A DNA stretch of 64,000 nt from Paraescarpia echinospica (GCA_020002185.1 CM034537.1:68348286-68412285); one strand, 5' to 3'; shown: positions 22,833 through 34,775, counted from the first letter of the stretch. The notes: generated from the sequence alone by a model not told the origin. A program made the numbers and translations.

Positions 22833-24000
22833 TTACATTAACAATACGTTGAGGGAGGGAGTTCCAAAGTCAAATGGGACTGGGGAAAAAATATAAATGG
22901 TATTTGCATCGGGAGTAAGGGATATGTTATGATAAGGAATGTTGTTGTCTAGTAAATTTACTGGAAAAAGGTACTTATTTGTTTCTATTCCAACTATGCC
23001 ATTTACTATTTTGTACATCATGCATAGTTTGGCGTCTGTTCTTTTGTCTTTAAGGGGGTCCTCCAATCTAAAGTTTGGACCATGGATGTGACACTGGAGG
23101 TATTGTGTTGGCGATGTAGGACATATCGGGCTGCACGACGTTGAATCATTTCTAAGTTGTTTACGTGTGCGAGTGTATATGGATCCCATACGATAAAGCA
23201 GTTTTCGAGTAGGGGTCTCACAAAAGTGAAGTAGGCCTAAGTTTTATTTGAATTTATGGAACTTTAAGATTTCTGCGGATGAAGCCAAGTGATATATTTG
23301 CTTTCGAAGAAATGTTATTTATATATGGGCTTGCACCGAATATTTGATGTTATGGTAACATCAAGATATTTGACCTGTGAGACAGTTTCTAGTGTTTGAC
23401 CATGGAGCATGTATTTGTTGTTTACCTGTGAGACAGTTTCTAGTGTTTGACCATGGAGCATGTATTGGTTGTTTACCTGTGAGACAGTTTCTAGTGTTTG
23501 ACCATGGAGCATGTATTTGTTGTTTACCTGTGAGACAGTTTCTAGTGTTTGACCATGGAGCATGTATTGGTTGTTTATGGTAGTTTTGTTTCTTGTTACT
23601 GGTATGATATGGCACTTTTGAAGATTGAACTCCATTTTCCACCTCCGACGAGGTATCACCTTCTGTAGTACATCTCTGTTAGATAAAAACGATGTGATCC
23701 ATGAATTTGTTTTACCTTGGATGCCATAGTGATGGAGTTTGTAGATCAACTTGCTGTGGCTGATCTTGTCAAATACTTTTAAAAAATCCATCACTATGAC
23801 ATCCGTTTGCGTTTCAGACTGCATATGTAGGTAACTAGGTCGTGAATGAACTGAATGAGCTGTGTCTCACAAGACGAAAGCCTTGTTGCAGATGATACAT
23901 AATGTTTTGTGAATGTGCATGTTTCATTATACTACTGACCAATATATGTTCCATTAGTTCTGATGCTATGTTCGTTCGTTCAGGTAAAGGAAAAGGTGTA
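22833..24000 (-). pseudogene. LINE B, reverse transcriptase remnant
   Basis: The minus strand reads ASELMEHILVSSIMKHAH and QQGFRL (about 23880-23960), then TDVIVMDFLKVFDKISHSKL and LHHYGIQGKTNSWITSFLS. It jumps to EFNLQKCHIIPVTRNKT, so the YADD-bearing middle of the RT is deleted. After an in-frame tandem repeat it continues VKYLDVTITSN and ends with MRPLLENCFIVWDPYT, QRRAARYVL and DAKLCMMYKIVNGIV, the usual C-terminal end of jockey/CR1-group ORF2. It is a dead internally deleted copy. Confidence 0.88.
23373..23576. repeat. 51-bp tandem repeat, four copies, in frame inside LINE B
   Basis: Units start at 23373, 23424, 23475 and 23526 and begin ACCTGTGAGACAGTTTCTAG. The only difference seen is ATTTG/ATTGG alternating between copies. 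The unit encodes 17 residues (minus strand NNQYMLHGQTLETVSQV), so the frame stays open through all copies. The strict alternation (A-B-A-B) suggests a 102-bp unit duplicated after a first 51-bp duplication. Confidence 0.97.
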
Positions 24001-24240
24001 CGACCACGCGCGAGCACGCACGACCACGCGATATGAGGTGTCAGTAGTCAGTATGATCGTTGGTGGTATATATGGAGTCTGTGTGTGCGTTATTCCAAAT
24101 GTCGAGTCCATATTTCACCTAGAAGTTACCAAATTTAAGCACATGATCCCATCGGCATCGAAGTCTCGACTCTTGGCGCAGTATCGCCACCTGGCGAATG
24201 ACATCATAACTATACGGATAAATAAACTCAACTAGTGTCA
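23998..24240 (+). repeat. Dispersed repeat copy 2 (partner of 2115-2412)
   Basis: It begins with CACGACCACGCG decamers and holds GGTGGTATATATGGAGTC, TGTGTGTGCGTTA and the CGCCACCTGGCGAATG box at 24185-24200, in the same order as copy 1 on the opposite strand. An AATAAA follows at about 24221. The function is unknown. Confidence 0.55.
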
Positions 24241-25400
24241 ATCACTCAATGTCTATATCCAACGATTAGTTTTCATACAACTACAGGCTAACTACAATGT
24301 GTGCACTGACTACTCTAACTGTAAAGACTATATAAATACATATTCCTGTGACACTCACGATCTAAGAACATTCCAGTGAGTACAAAATCTGAGAAAATTC
24401 AGCTGTTTCCAAATTACAATTTCACAATATTTATGTACTTTTAAATGTCAGGCCCCATGTATCCACTTTTTTATTATGCAATTGCTAGATTTAACTATGT
24501 TTTTGACAAATGACCATAATAATATATTATTTATTATTTAATTTATAATATACATGTAAGCCCTGCTAACTAATACAAGAGTTTCGAATAGGCCACAGTA
24601 ATAACAATTACTGTATGTAGAATATAAACAAAGTTATTATATGAAATATGTCAGGGAAAAGACAAGAGTAATTCTGAATAATAAAGTTTAATAACAATGA
24701 CGAAATAATTGATGACTTCACGTGTACCACAACACGAATCAAATTTTGCTTTATAAAAGGCAACAGCTAAACTAAGCAACCACTAAAACTCTAGAAACAA
24801 CAATTACTACAACCCTAGAACACCAACCATTAAAACCGTAGAACAACAACAACCGGTACTCGGCAGGATGGCCCTACTCTCCTGTCAGCTAAGCCACAAC
24901 CTCAGGGTGTCCCACTTCAACTAACTACAGCATAGGCTGTCTATCCCTGGCCTCGTACTACATGCGTGCAAACAAAATGGGTACATTCGGGGGTCAACCA
25001 ACCGAAAAAATGGGCTCTCCCGCGCCACAAACGAAGTCTCGTGCAGGAAAACTATCATTGTCACAATGTGGAGTTAAGAACTTAACATAGGTTGATAGTT
25101 ACTGTGAAAGACTACAATTGGGGTTACCCTGTACGGCTGGCTAGTGCTTACGCAATAGTGTGAATGCACTGGGGAGGTAGCATAGTGTCATATTCTAAAG
25201 AACCGGGGTAACTGTACATTACAGTTAGGGTAGCCAAGCCAACTGGAAGAAATCTGTATTCGGAGTTGGGATTGTACTTTTAAAATCGAATCTTAACGTG
25301 AGTGTATGGGACATTTTATATGATTGTGGTCACACCACATTTTATCGCCCAATATTGACTGGGTTCTACCTGTAATATTGCATAACACAGCCGTGCCACG
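24241..25400. other. Gene-free interval
   Basis: AT-rich, with A-rich CAACAACAACC patches near 24840. No ORF resembles a protein family and no repeat structure was seen. Confidence 0.55.
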
Positions 25401-25417
25401 GCTTTGTTCTTCTGACT

Positions 25418-26330
25418 GTGAACGCACTGGTCACGCTCAAGCGCCCGTTATCAACCATTATGATTGACGGCGCTGCCCCTTCGAACAATGCAAGTGATCA
25501 CACTGCCAACTGCCGATCCCCGGCCCGTGGTCAGTGTGCTGCCGAAGTTCAGACAGATGGCCAAACTCACATCGTATGCAATGGTACACTTTGCTATCTC
25601 TTTAAAAAGATGGACACCATGGTGCATGACACGCTGGTAAAGTTGTGCGTAGACCACTTCACTTCCAACGAAATCGAAGCAGCCAGACAGACCCTATACG
25701 AATGCGAAGTCGTTAAGAATCTTGCTCTGCGTCAGGGCCGTCGCCGGCAAGGGCATCATACAGAGAAAACAACATTGAAGATATACTGATGGCGCTGCAC
25801 AAGTCGCCTAGGGGACTGCCAGTGTTTGCGGTGGATTTGTTCACCCTGCCGCCGCTCGACGTCAACAACATCGACTTCGGTCACATTATATCTGAGTTTC
25901 GTGCGATGCGGGGAGAAATGGCGGATCTGCGGCGTGACATGACAGCTGTCAAATCGAGTGAACTTCGGGTGAACAGCGCAGTCACCACAGCCGAACCGAG
26001 CCATATGTCGGCAGACGTAACCGTGAGTAACATTCGTCCACTCGTCAGCGTAACCCTGCGATGAATAACAAAACACTTCTACCAGCTGCGAACGCTATCG
26101 GGAGCCGTGCGCCGGGTATCGCCAAACAACCAAGTAAGACTATCGTTGATGATGGCTTTAAGCTGGTGTTGGGCAAGAAAAGGCGCAGTAACGGTTCGAA
26201 GGCGGTGATCGGCACGCGGAAATGCGGTAACCAGCTAAAAGTAAAGGATGGACGATTCCTGACAGCCTTTATCTCACGATTGGATCCTACGGTCACAAGC
26301 CAAATGTGTGAAACAAAAAACTAAGCATGA
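25418..26330 (+). pseudogene. LINE C ORF1
   Basis: Three consecutive open stretches (25418-25789, 25789-26064, 26061-26324) separated by small frame changes form one ORF1-like product. It begins with a hydrophilic leader, then VHDTLVKLCVDHFTSNEIEA and an RQTLYECEV helix. A Pro-rich linker and a coiled-coil-like GEMADLRRDM segment (about 25912) follow, and the basic C-terminus has GKKRRSNGSK. It lies directly upstream of a LINE endonuclease and RT, in the place of ORF1. No zinc knuckle or RRM was recognised. Overlapping start/stop bases between the pieces come from indels, not from separate genes. Confidence 0.65.
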
Positions 26331-26460
26331 GAGTTATGCCTCATTCAATGTTGATGTTATGCGCAATGACGCATCTAAGTTTTATGACCCGGACAACTGG
26401 CCATCTGGTGTATACTTGAGGAAATTCTTTAAAACCAAGAACTAAGTTATGTAAATTAAC

Positions 26461-28865
26461 ATCACATCTTTTAGTTGTAATGGATTTAAAAGTTTTATAC
26501 CCTTCATAAATGATTGGTTAATGACGTGATATACTGTGCCTTATGCGCACTAAACAAGATTGCCATATACTAAACACCTGTCACGATGGTTATGTGGGTT
26601 ATAGTGTTTCTCCTGTAGATGCATCGTGTGGTATTTTAACTGGTAGGCCGTATGGTGGTGTAGGTTTTTTATGGAAACATTCCCTTGATCAATACATCAC
26701 CATTCTTGACCAATGCTATGACTGGATATGCGGCATAAGGATGTGTTCGGGTAATAAGGAGTATTATCTACTAAACGTGTAGTTACCTTATGAATGCGAG
26801 GAAAACAGGGACAGGTTCAATGTTTATATGTCCACAAATGATGCATATGTTAATAATATTAATAGCTCATGTGTCACTACTGTTGGTTATTTTAATGCGG
26901 ATATTTCCAAGAAATACGTTTTTGGGAATATCTTACTTGATTTCTGCAAAGAATTTACTCTGGCTATATGTGATCAAGATACTCTCCCGATAGACACATA
27001 TACATGCGTTAGTTCTGCCTGGGGAACTACATCATGGCTAGACCATATCATATGTACCGCTGATGCGAAGGATTGCCTATCTAACATGTCCATACTTTAT
27101 GACATTATTTATTCTGATCACCACCCGATATCGTTCAGCATAGACAGTGCTATTGTACTAGAATGCGTTAGTGGTAATGTCAATACTAATGAAATTAAGC
27201 AAGGCATACACTGGGACAGATAACACCCACAAGATATTGACGCATATTGAGAAAGTTAGATGCACTGATCCCAATTATCAAAACTGTAGTCATGATGATG
27301 ATCTCGAAGACTTTTACAATTCTATCGTGATTACATACAAAGAAACTATCATTGCTGATAACATTGCAGAACAGTTGTGTCAAAAAGACCACCGCAAATT
27401 CTGGAAAGAAATTAAGCACTATACGAACAGTAAAGTAAAACTTCCGACAAACATTGATAATATACACGGTGACGTAAACATCGGGTCAATGTGGAAGCAT
27501 CATTATGAACATTTATTTAAAGATGTGGAGGACGGCCGATGTGATAAAGTTTGTTATGATTGTTCCATTGGCAATAAGGGAATGACTGTTGGTGCAGTTG
27601 AACTGATGGATATTATTAATGGACTCTCAAAAAATATGTCACCAGGACGGTATCAATGCAGAACAAATTAAGTTTGCTGATTCTCAACTCGGTGTGCTTT
27701 TGTCTATCCTTGTGTCTTCGATTCTGGTGCATGGTTATTTACCAAAATAAATTTCACAGTCTGTTATTGTACCAATTATTAAAGACAAGAATAGACGAGT
27801 AAACGACAAAGGGAATTATAGGCCAATATGTATATCGAACATATTTTCGAAGATAATATACATTGTTCAGAATGGAAATGTACTTGGAAACCGCTTCTAA
27901 TCAATTTGGCTTTAAGCCTAAACATGGAACGGAGTTATGCGTGTTTGCATTTAAGGAATTATTAAGGTTTTACACTGAACACGGTTCAGCTATGCATTTC
28001 GCGTTTTTAGATGCATCAAAAGCGTTTGATCGTGTTAACCAATATCAACTTCTAACAAAACTGGAACAACGAAATGTACCGAAATATATCTTAAGAGCAC
28101 TCAGCAATAAATTCATTAATCAATGTGTATGCATACGATGGGGACATACCTACTCGGACTTCTTCTCGGTAGGCAATAGTGTTAAGCAAGGTGGGAAGTT
28201 ATCCCCTTTACTTTTAAACATTTATATGGATAATCTGAGTATACAACTGCACAAAAAAACCAAAGCGGTTGTAGTCTTGGTAACATGGTTGTTAATCACC
28301 ATACGCCGATAAACTATGTCTGTTTGCACGTTCTGCTAAAGGACTACAAACACTACTAGACATGTGTTATTCATATGGATGCGAGCATGACGTCCAATAC
28401 AATGCGGGTAAATCCCTGGTCATGTACTTTGAATCTAGAAAGTTTAAATCTAGGTTACGTAAAAAAATCCACTTTTGTTCAACTGCTGTAAAAAATAAGC
28501 TATTTACAGCGTATTTCGGTAATATATATATGTGTGTGCGTTATGGGTGAACTTTGCCCATGAGATGTAGCGCTAGCCACATGTTTGCAACAGCTAATGT
28601 CAGCTCGGGTAAATGTGTAATCAGAAAGGCTATTTTTAACCTAATGAATAGGATTGACATGTCTTTGAATACCATTATTTATAACATTAAAACTAGCGAC
28701 ATGTATTGTACATCGAAACTGCGGCACCAGTGGGTCCGGGATTTATATAATTTTTAAACATGTTGTTCTTATCGATGTATTTTTATATTTATTTACATAC
28801 TTTTATTGATGTATTTTTATATATGGACATGATGATTGTCTGAAATAAATACATTAGTATTATTA
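26461..28865 (+). pseudogene. LINE C ORF2 (endonuclease and reverse transcriptase), broken
   Basis: From ITSFSCNGFKSF (about 26460; endonuclease start with catalytic Asn) it runs in several frames through GRPYGGVGFLW, VGYFNADIS and YSDHHPISF, the SDHHP end of the endonuclease (about 27112-27130). The linker has HRKFWKEIKHYTNSK. The RT shows [54 protein letters not shown] and a C-terminal region to a stop near 28757. The YADD box falls in a shifted frame near 28310. The 3' end has ATTATTATTATA near 28857. It is close to full length but has many stops and frameshifts. Confidence 0.88.
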
Positions 28866-28869
28866 TTAT

Positions 28870-29137
28870 AGAACACACCAGTCCAGAGTAATCCACAGAA
28901 CGGACGATGTAACCTGGTCTCCTCTGTAACGAGAGATTATTACGGTGTGGTTATCAAACCCATACATTGAAGCAATACTGAGCGGTTGGTCCGTGTATGT
29001 ACCGTCTTTTCCTTTTTCGTTTTGAAATTGGGGAACGAACTGTACTTAGGAAGCTGCCTTACCGCTTCGGCTAGGCGGCAAAAGGTGGTGGCTTCGGTGG
29101 GATTTTGTAAACAAATTCGCTGAAATTGCATCGTCGC
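28870..29137. other. Short gene-free gap before gypsy 2
   Basis: Unique sequence ending in the target duplication GTCGC (29133-29137). Confidence 0.6.
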
Positions 29138-29329
29138 TATAACGATAACTGCATATAAGTCGATGTATTTAACAATACGTTCATTTGCTGACATAGTTTC
29201 GTTTACACTGCGCATCATGGCGCCAAATCACACACGACGTTGGCTTTTTGTGTAGCCACTGGCATGCTTAGATAACCTCATTCGCCAGGTGGCGTTTCAG
29301 TTTATCACGTTAATTGTGATATAATCACA
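29138..29329 (-). repeat. LTR (3' LTR of gypsy 2)
   Basis: 192 bp from TATAACGATAACTGCATATA to GATATAATCACA on the plus strand. It shares long blocks with 33057-33249 and contains the CGCCACCTGGCGAATG box (29279-29294, minus-strand reading). Confidence 0.92.
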
Positions 29330-29339
29330 TCCCCCTCTT

Positions 29340-30073
29340 TTTACACAGTCAAATGTTCCACTTTTCACTTCATTTCAAAGTCTTTGAACTTTGCTGGTAG
29401 TTTCACTGGACGCCTTAGTCGTACAATAGTCACCGACACACTGAGTGGGGAATTTCTAACCCTCGGTGGCACATTGCGTGGTGAATGTACTACCGTGGGT
29501 GGTACATTACGTTGTGGAGACGTGTCAACTGCTTGGAGGAGACGTGACGTTGCCTTGACCTCTTTGTTCTGCGTTCTGGTTTTCTGCGCACGTGTTGTCT
29601 GAACACAGTGGTCTGTTCATCGTATTGTGAGGTTCATCTTGTTGAGAGTACCGAGTATTATCCCTATACTGCTCTGGTGTAGCATGCAGCTGTCGTCTAT
29701 TCCTTCAGTATATCGAGCCTTCACTCTCAATGATGTAAGACCTGACGCCCGATGGTTTCTGAATGCGTGCTAGTGTCCATGTTCGTAAGTCATTTGAGGT
29801 GTTTGGCTTCTTGAACCGCGCAACATCTCCTGGGTGTAGTTGCTGAGTTTCTTGCTCGTACGATTGTACAACCTGGCTTGTTTCTCCTTTCTACGTTTGA
29901 GTTGTTTAGGCGCATCACGTTATGCTTCAGGATCGGTCTTCACCAGCACTGGCAGCGTTGGTAGCAGTGTTCTGGTTCGTCGTGCGAACATCTGTTAAGC
30001 GGGCGTTGTGTGCATAGCTTCTGTAGGTGTGTTTCGATAGTCCAGAAACGCCAAATACACATCCGCCCTGACA
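29340..30073 (-). pseudogene. Gypsy 2 pol C-terminal tail
   Basis: On the minus strand the end of the polyprotein can be read as a Pro/Val-rich stretch (NVPPTVVHSPRNVPPRV) finishing LRRPVKLPAKFKDFE before a stop near 29366. Upstream of it the frame is broken several times. A basic tail of this sort closes many gypsy polyproteins. Confidence 0.6.
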
Positions 30074-30427
30074 TCAATTGCTTTCCGCATGATTTGCTTT
30101 GCCGTCTTGACTGCGTTTTTCGTTTGACTGGGGGTAACGAGGTGACGATGTTACATGTTCAAATTGCCAACGCTCTGAGAACAACTTGAACTCCTCACAC
30201 GCAAAATGTGGCCCATTGTCAGAAATCACTTTGTCTGGGGCACCGAATCTCACAAAGTGAATACGCAGTTTGGTGATAACCTGTGTTGCACTGGTCATTG
30301 ACAGCTTGTCAACTTCGAAGAAGTTCGAGAAGTAGTCCACCGTTATGAGGTAGTCCTGTCCATGAAGGTGGAACAGGTCAACTCCAACTCGTGACCATGG
30401 CCGTGACGGTATCTCATGTAACAACAA
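30074..30427 (-). pseudogene. Gypsy 2 integrase core
   Basis: It reads RPWSRVGVDLFHL and YLITVDYFSNFFEV (first Asp), KVISDNGPHFACEEF (second Asp) and TSSPRYPQSNEK. The third catalytic Glu region is altered: after PQSN the usual GLAE is lost and the frame runs into EKRSQDGKANHAESN. Confidence 0.88.
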
Positions 30428-30442
30428 CGGATCTCAGCATTG

Positions 30443-30972
30443 TTATGGTTTGTACGCGTTGCACGTACTGCAGGCACTGATGATATCTTTCACTTCTTGG
30501 TTCATACCTGGCCAATACATCACTTCACGTGCTCTTCTAAGACATCCTTGGACTCCTAAGTGCGAGGAGTGGATTTTCTTTATGAGCACGGCTCGCATGT
30601 CACGGGGTATGACGATTCTCTGTCCCGTGAATAGTGCGCCATCCTGTGTGCTGAGCTCGTCACGGCAATTGAAAAATATCGTGCGAGTGGGTCGACTGCT
30701 TGACGTCGATCCGACCATCCCTGAAAACGTGACTTGCACATGATTTCGTATATTCCTTTGGTCGACAGATGAACATCTTCTGTCATGTCCATTTTTTGCA
30801 GTTCAATGGCGAACACATGATCCACTGGGTCATGTGCGTGGCAGTATGGAAGGTATGCCCGAGATAACGCATCTGTGATGTGCATTTCGTTTCCTTTCGT
30901 GTACACGACATCTATGTTGTACTTCTGCAGGCGGAGCAGCATTCTCTGCAGTCTCTTCGGTGCATTGATCAT
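30443..30972 (-). pseudogene. Gypsy 2 post-RNase H connection and integrase HHCC finger
   Basis: It reads KRLQRMLLRLQKYNIDVVYT and HITDALSRAYLPY (connection), then in a shifted frame VIPRDMRAVLIKKIHSSHLG, YWPGMNQEVKDII and CSTCNAYKP, a complete H-x3-H...C-x2-C finger. The expected RNase H domain before 30972 is absent. Confidence 0.85.
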
Positions 30973-31649
30973 CGATTTCAGTAGTGCCCTGAGATTGGCA
31001 TCATGGTTTCGTGTTGCTTGTTCGACTGTGTCTCCGAACCTAATGCACAGGAAGTCATATGCTACGACTTATACTCCCTTAAGTCCTTCAGCTATTTCGT
31101 GCGCTCGACGTTGCCACTCCTGTGGTGCTGAATTTATGCCGAATGGCATTCGCAGCCACCAGTATATGGTCTGTTGAACGTCATGAGGTAGCTGGAATCA
31201 TCGTCAAGTTTGACTTGTCAGAAGCCTGTCTTGGCGTCCAATACCGAGAACACTTTGGCATTAGTGAGACGTGTTGCAACATCTGCCAGTGTAGGAAGCG
31301 GATAATGAGAACGCTGAATTGCCCTATTCAGGTCTCGAGGGTCCAAACAAATCCGCAGTTTGTTTGTATTCTTCTTCCTCGTTGCAATCATGCTCGACAC
31401 ACACCGAGTTGGTTCTGTGACAGGCGTGATGATTCTGTCCTCTACCATGTGTGTTAGTTTATCCTTCACGTCTTCTCGTAACGCACATGGAACTCTGCGG
31501 GGTGGATGCACAACTGGTTTGACAAATGGGTCGATCTGTATTTTATAGTTGCCATCGAGGCAACGAAGTGCCTCGAATACATCCGGGCATTCTCTTAATA
31601 CAGTGTCCTGTAACACTTGTGATCGCTTCCTCATCACAGAAATGTGCAC
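30973..31649 (-). pseudogene. Gypsy 2 reverse transcriptase, truncated
   Basis: It reads VHPPRRVPCALREDVKDKL and KLRICLDPRDLNRAIQRSHY, then AKVFSVLDAKTGF followed by a stop. Shifted frames give LRMPFGINSAPQEWQ and VVAYDFLC, so the catalytic YxDD box is degenerate. The coding similarity then jumps to the post-RNase H connection near 30970: thumb and RNase H are deleted. Confidence 0.88.
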
Positions 31650-31781
31650 CGTGTCTGCTTTCGATGGACATGTTTTACAACTGTTGGTAGTGTTTGTGTT
31701 GTCTCCATCGTTGTCTGTTGGCTGTCACCACCTCTGTCACAGTTCTGATTGTCTGTTCTCATCGTCACTGCATTTATTGCA

Positions 31782-32075
31782 TCACAGAATTAAGTCAAGG
31801 TCCAGACATGACTGCAAACTCAGAAGTGGAACCACATTGGCACGCACAACAACGAAACGCATCTGTCTCTGTGTTCCCTTGCGGTGAACCAGCAAACGCG
31901 CCAGTCCTATCGGTTTCACAACCGACTTGTTGTGCATGACGAGTCTAATGTTCGTGTTCTCCAACTTGCTGCATGAGTGATCTGCTGTTGCACATACGTA
32001 GTCCTGATATGGCAGGATGTCCACCGACGACCCTGTGTCCATGAAAAAAGGACACATTTATTTTGTCATTTATTG
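31782..32075 (-). pseudogene. Gypsy 2 protease
   Basis: FFMDTGSSVDILPYQDY carries the intact DTGS aspartic-protease site. NTNIRLVMHNKSVVKPIG and a hydrophobic LSLQSCLDLDLI end follow, as in gypsy proteases. It is in the same frame as the zinc-knuckle part of gag but separated by stops. Confidence 0.85.
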
Positions 32076-32081
32076 TCAGCG

Positions 32082-32998
32082 TTACGTGTTTTTTCGTCTT
32101 ACGTTCCTGCCCACTGTGTGTATGATCGCTTCTTCGACCATTTCATGAGTAGCTGCGCTTCTACACATCTTAACAAAGTGATTTAGTTTACCGCACACAT
32201 GGAAAGTGGCGCCACAAGCAGGACACTTGTCCATCCCTTTTGGATGTATACCACCACACCTGCTACATCCTGATCGTCCATCACCAGGAGGCTGTGCATA
32301 CCTGCTACTGGTGGGTGTGTACTTGTTAGTACTCGAACGTCTAGATCTGTTGTACTTTCTTGCAGGATTGCCATACTTTGCATTGTATGGACTTGCAGCT
32401 GATGGCTTGACTGGCGCCGTCTTGTGTCGGACTGAGTGAGTGGTCATTTCTGTACTTATTTCTTGTGCATGTGTGTGTGTCACTTGTAATGTTTTCAACA
32501 TGGCAACGCAAGTTTCCGGATTTAGGTCTTCCTCTGCAAGCAACTTTTCTCTTGCTTTATCTTACTTTATACCTATGACCAACATGTTTCGAATCAGTCT
32601 ATCTCTCAAAGTCCTAACATTACAAGTGGCTGACAGCTTGTATAGCGCTGTTATATAGACTTCCATCGTCTCACCTGTATTTTGCGATCTGCTGAAGAAT
32701 CTGTATGATTCATAGGTTTCATATTGGTCATGGCAATGCAGTTGTCATCAAATTTCTGTATGACGACATCGATCTTATTCTTGTCTTCGTCCTCTTGCCA
32801 CGGGAATGGTTCATATATATCTACTCCTTCCGTACCTAATACGTTCAAAAACGCAGCAACTCTGACCTCGTCGTCTTCTTTCGCTATTTTCGTCGCTGTC
32901 TCATAGTATATCCACTCCCGCTTGAAGATCCGCCATGATTCTCCTCCGTTTTGCAAGGAGAGCTGATTCGGCACTTTTGCCGTCAATCTTGCACTCAT
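32082..32998 (-). pseudogene. Gypsy 2 gag
   Basis: The most likely start is the ATG at 32998 (MSARLTAKVPNQLSLQ), since the longer open frame runs back into the LTR. SWRIFKREWIYYETAT and a helix-rich region follow to 32651. After a frameshift, 32543-32082 gives LAEEDLNPETCVAML, a Lys/Arg/Ser-rich linker and two Cys/His clusters: CSRCGGIHPKGMDKCPAC and FHVCGKLNHFVKMC. Confidence 0.85.
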
Positions 32999-33056
32999 CT
33001 TGTACGCGTCTTCCTCGGTTTCTTCTGTGGCTTGTACTATCCCATTACCGACACCA

Positions 33057-33249
33057 TATAACGATAACTGCATATAAGTCGATGTATATAACAATACTTT
33101 AATTTGCCAACATTGTTTCGTTTACACTGCATATTAGGGCGCCAACACACACACGACGTTGTCTTTTTGTGTAACCACTGGCATGCTTAGATCCACCTCA
33201 TTCGCTAGGTGGCGTTTCAGTTGATCACATTAATTGTGATATCGTCACA
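33057..33249 (-). repeat. LTR (5' LTR of gypsy 2)
   Basis: 193 bp, the partner of 29138-29329, with scattered substitutions (for example CTAGGTGGCG against CCAGGTGGCG). TSD GTCGC follows at 33250-33254. Confidence 0.92.
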
Positions 33250-33559
33250 GTCGCCGAAGTGGTATAGTTGCCGACGCGACAAGTACGGGCGAATATTGGT
33301 CGGTTTGGCGCTATTGTTTTAAGAAAGGTTTCGATTATTAAATTAATTATAATCATATTTTCGTGGTAAACTACTTTATTAATTATTATGTTTAGCAGAA
33401 ATACATAATATAAAACTACTATTTGAGATTGTACTATTATGTGAAAGTGCCTGAAAATCTAAATAATTGTAAAGCATATTTGAATGTACAAGCGTTATAA
33501 GCACACCTGTTGACATATGTATGCGTGAAACCGTTTTTTATTAACCGAAGACATGTGGA

Positions 33560-33775
33560 CGATGATGTGACATGACTTGTGGGTGACTTAACACAACGCC
33601 AGCGGTCGTGAGCTTATGGGTCATGACGACCGCGCCATTGGCTCGTATGGCGGTACGACTTACGGGTGACTTAACACCGCGGCAAAGGTTGTGAGCTTCG
33701 GGTGTCTGACCACCGCGCCATAGGCTCGAGCGATAATGATGACAATGATACCTGGTTGTTAATGAAACACCACGG
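33560..33775. repeat. Dispersed repeat (GGGTGACTTAACACC family)
   Basis: About 100-bp units with TTGTGGGTGACTTAACAC, GTCGTGAGCTTA and GACCGCGCCATTGGCTCG repeat twice here and run into GATAATGATGA and GAAACACCACGG. The same units recur at 46545-46700 and 46845-47110. Confidence 0.8.
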
Positions 33776-34133
33776 TACATGCACGGTATGTCAACCATGG
33801 CATCGGTCGTATGATGATCTAGTTAGCAATAGCGAAACACACATATTATCTCAATTGTTTAAGCCAATCAAATACACGACAATCGTTTGCTACCAGATCA
33901 GTGCCGAAACCGTTCACGAAATCCTTCAGCGGAAATCCGCGATAGCGAAACATGAGACAAGCAACACAGTGTTGTCCGCAAACGTTAGACAGACGACTCT
34001 GAAGTCTCTTGGAATTAGGAGTCCATTCTACACAATGTTTATCCATTACGTGGTACAGCGAGGCTATATTTGGCGGAGAAAGATCATAGACATTGGTGGT
34101 GCAGAAAAGTTGATAAACAAGTGGAATTACTGA
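33702..34133 (+). CDS. Unrecognised ORF of 143 codons
   Basis: No family is recognised. The first 25-35 codons lie in the GGGTGACTTAACACC dispersed repeat, so the listed start is doubtful. The later part (from about 33840) reads as a moderately basic alpha-helical sequence ending RRKIIDIGGAEKLINKWNY. No intron signals, signal peptide or membrane segment were seen. It may be a chance ORF or an exon of an unknown element. Confidence 0.2.
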   Translation: MSDHRAIGSSDNDDNDTWLLMKHHGTCTVCQPWHRSYDDLVSNSETHILSQLFKPIKYTTIVCYQISAETVHEILQRKSAIAKHETSNTVLSANVRQTTLKSLGIRSPFYTMFIHYVVQRGYIWRRKIIDIGGAEKLINKWNY

Positions 34134-34139
34134 TTGATA

Positions 34140-34770
34140 AGTATTACTCTTGCCTTAGTATCATTCATAAAGTAGCAGTAAACATATATTGAGTAGCAGT
34201 TGTGCTTAAAGTTAGTTAGATAAAGTATTTTAGAACATTTTAGTCTAGTGAGTGATAATAGGGTAACTTAGCCTACGATAAGTTTGTAAACAAGATTTAA
34301 CAAACCTCATTATGTGGTAAAATATATAGGTGATAAAGTAACAAACATAAAACTACTTACATAAGATAATGTCTGTGTAAGCCAGTACTTGCTAGACATT
34401 TTGATTAGGTAGCTTTGTTGTTAAAATTAAGCATTTGCGATAACCGGGGTAACTAAGTTTATGTAGCTAATGTCCCACGTAATCGCTAGGGCGCGGTATA
34501 ACTTAAATAAATAAGACAGTCTAGCGTAAAGTAATTGATTGTATTTAAATTGGGTCACTACTGGTAACGTTAGCATTTCTGATAGGATAGATAGTCAGCT
34601 GTGATTATAACAAAAAACTGTAACCCATATAAACAAGGCAATCTTACGTAAAGGGTAACATTTGTGCACAGTAAACAGTCTTCTTAAAGACTACATAGAC
34701 AGTGAATAATGTAAACACAGTTGAGTAACTATTTTAAATAGCTAATTATATTGTTATTATTAAATCAATT
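34140..34770. other. AT-rich gene-free interval
   Basis: Nothing recognised except scattered AAACA/TAACA-rich stretches. It may include the 5' UTR of the CR1-like LINE that starts at 34776. Confidence 0.5.
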
Positions 34771-34775
34771 CTGAT

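Larger units (their letters stand above)
29138..33249 (-). mobile_element. Ty3/gypsy LTR retrotransposon 2, internally deleted
   Basis: LTRs at 29138-29329 and 33057-33249 are flanked by the 5-bp duplication GTCGC (29133-29137 and 33250-33254). On the minus strand: LTR, primer-binding-like TGGTGTCGG (from 33056), gag with Cys/His knuckle, protease (DTGSS), reverse transcriptase, integrase, polypurine tract (complement of TCCCCCTCTTTTT at 29330) and LTR. The RT thumb and RNase H are deleted near 30970 and stops and frameshifts occur throughout. Its LTRs differ from those of gypsy 1, so it is a separate family. Confidence 0.95.
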
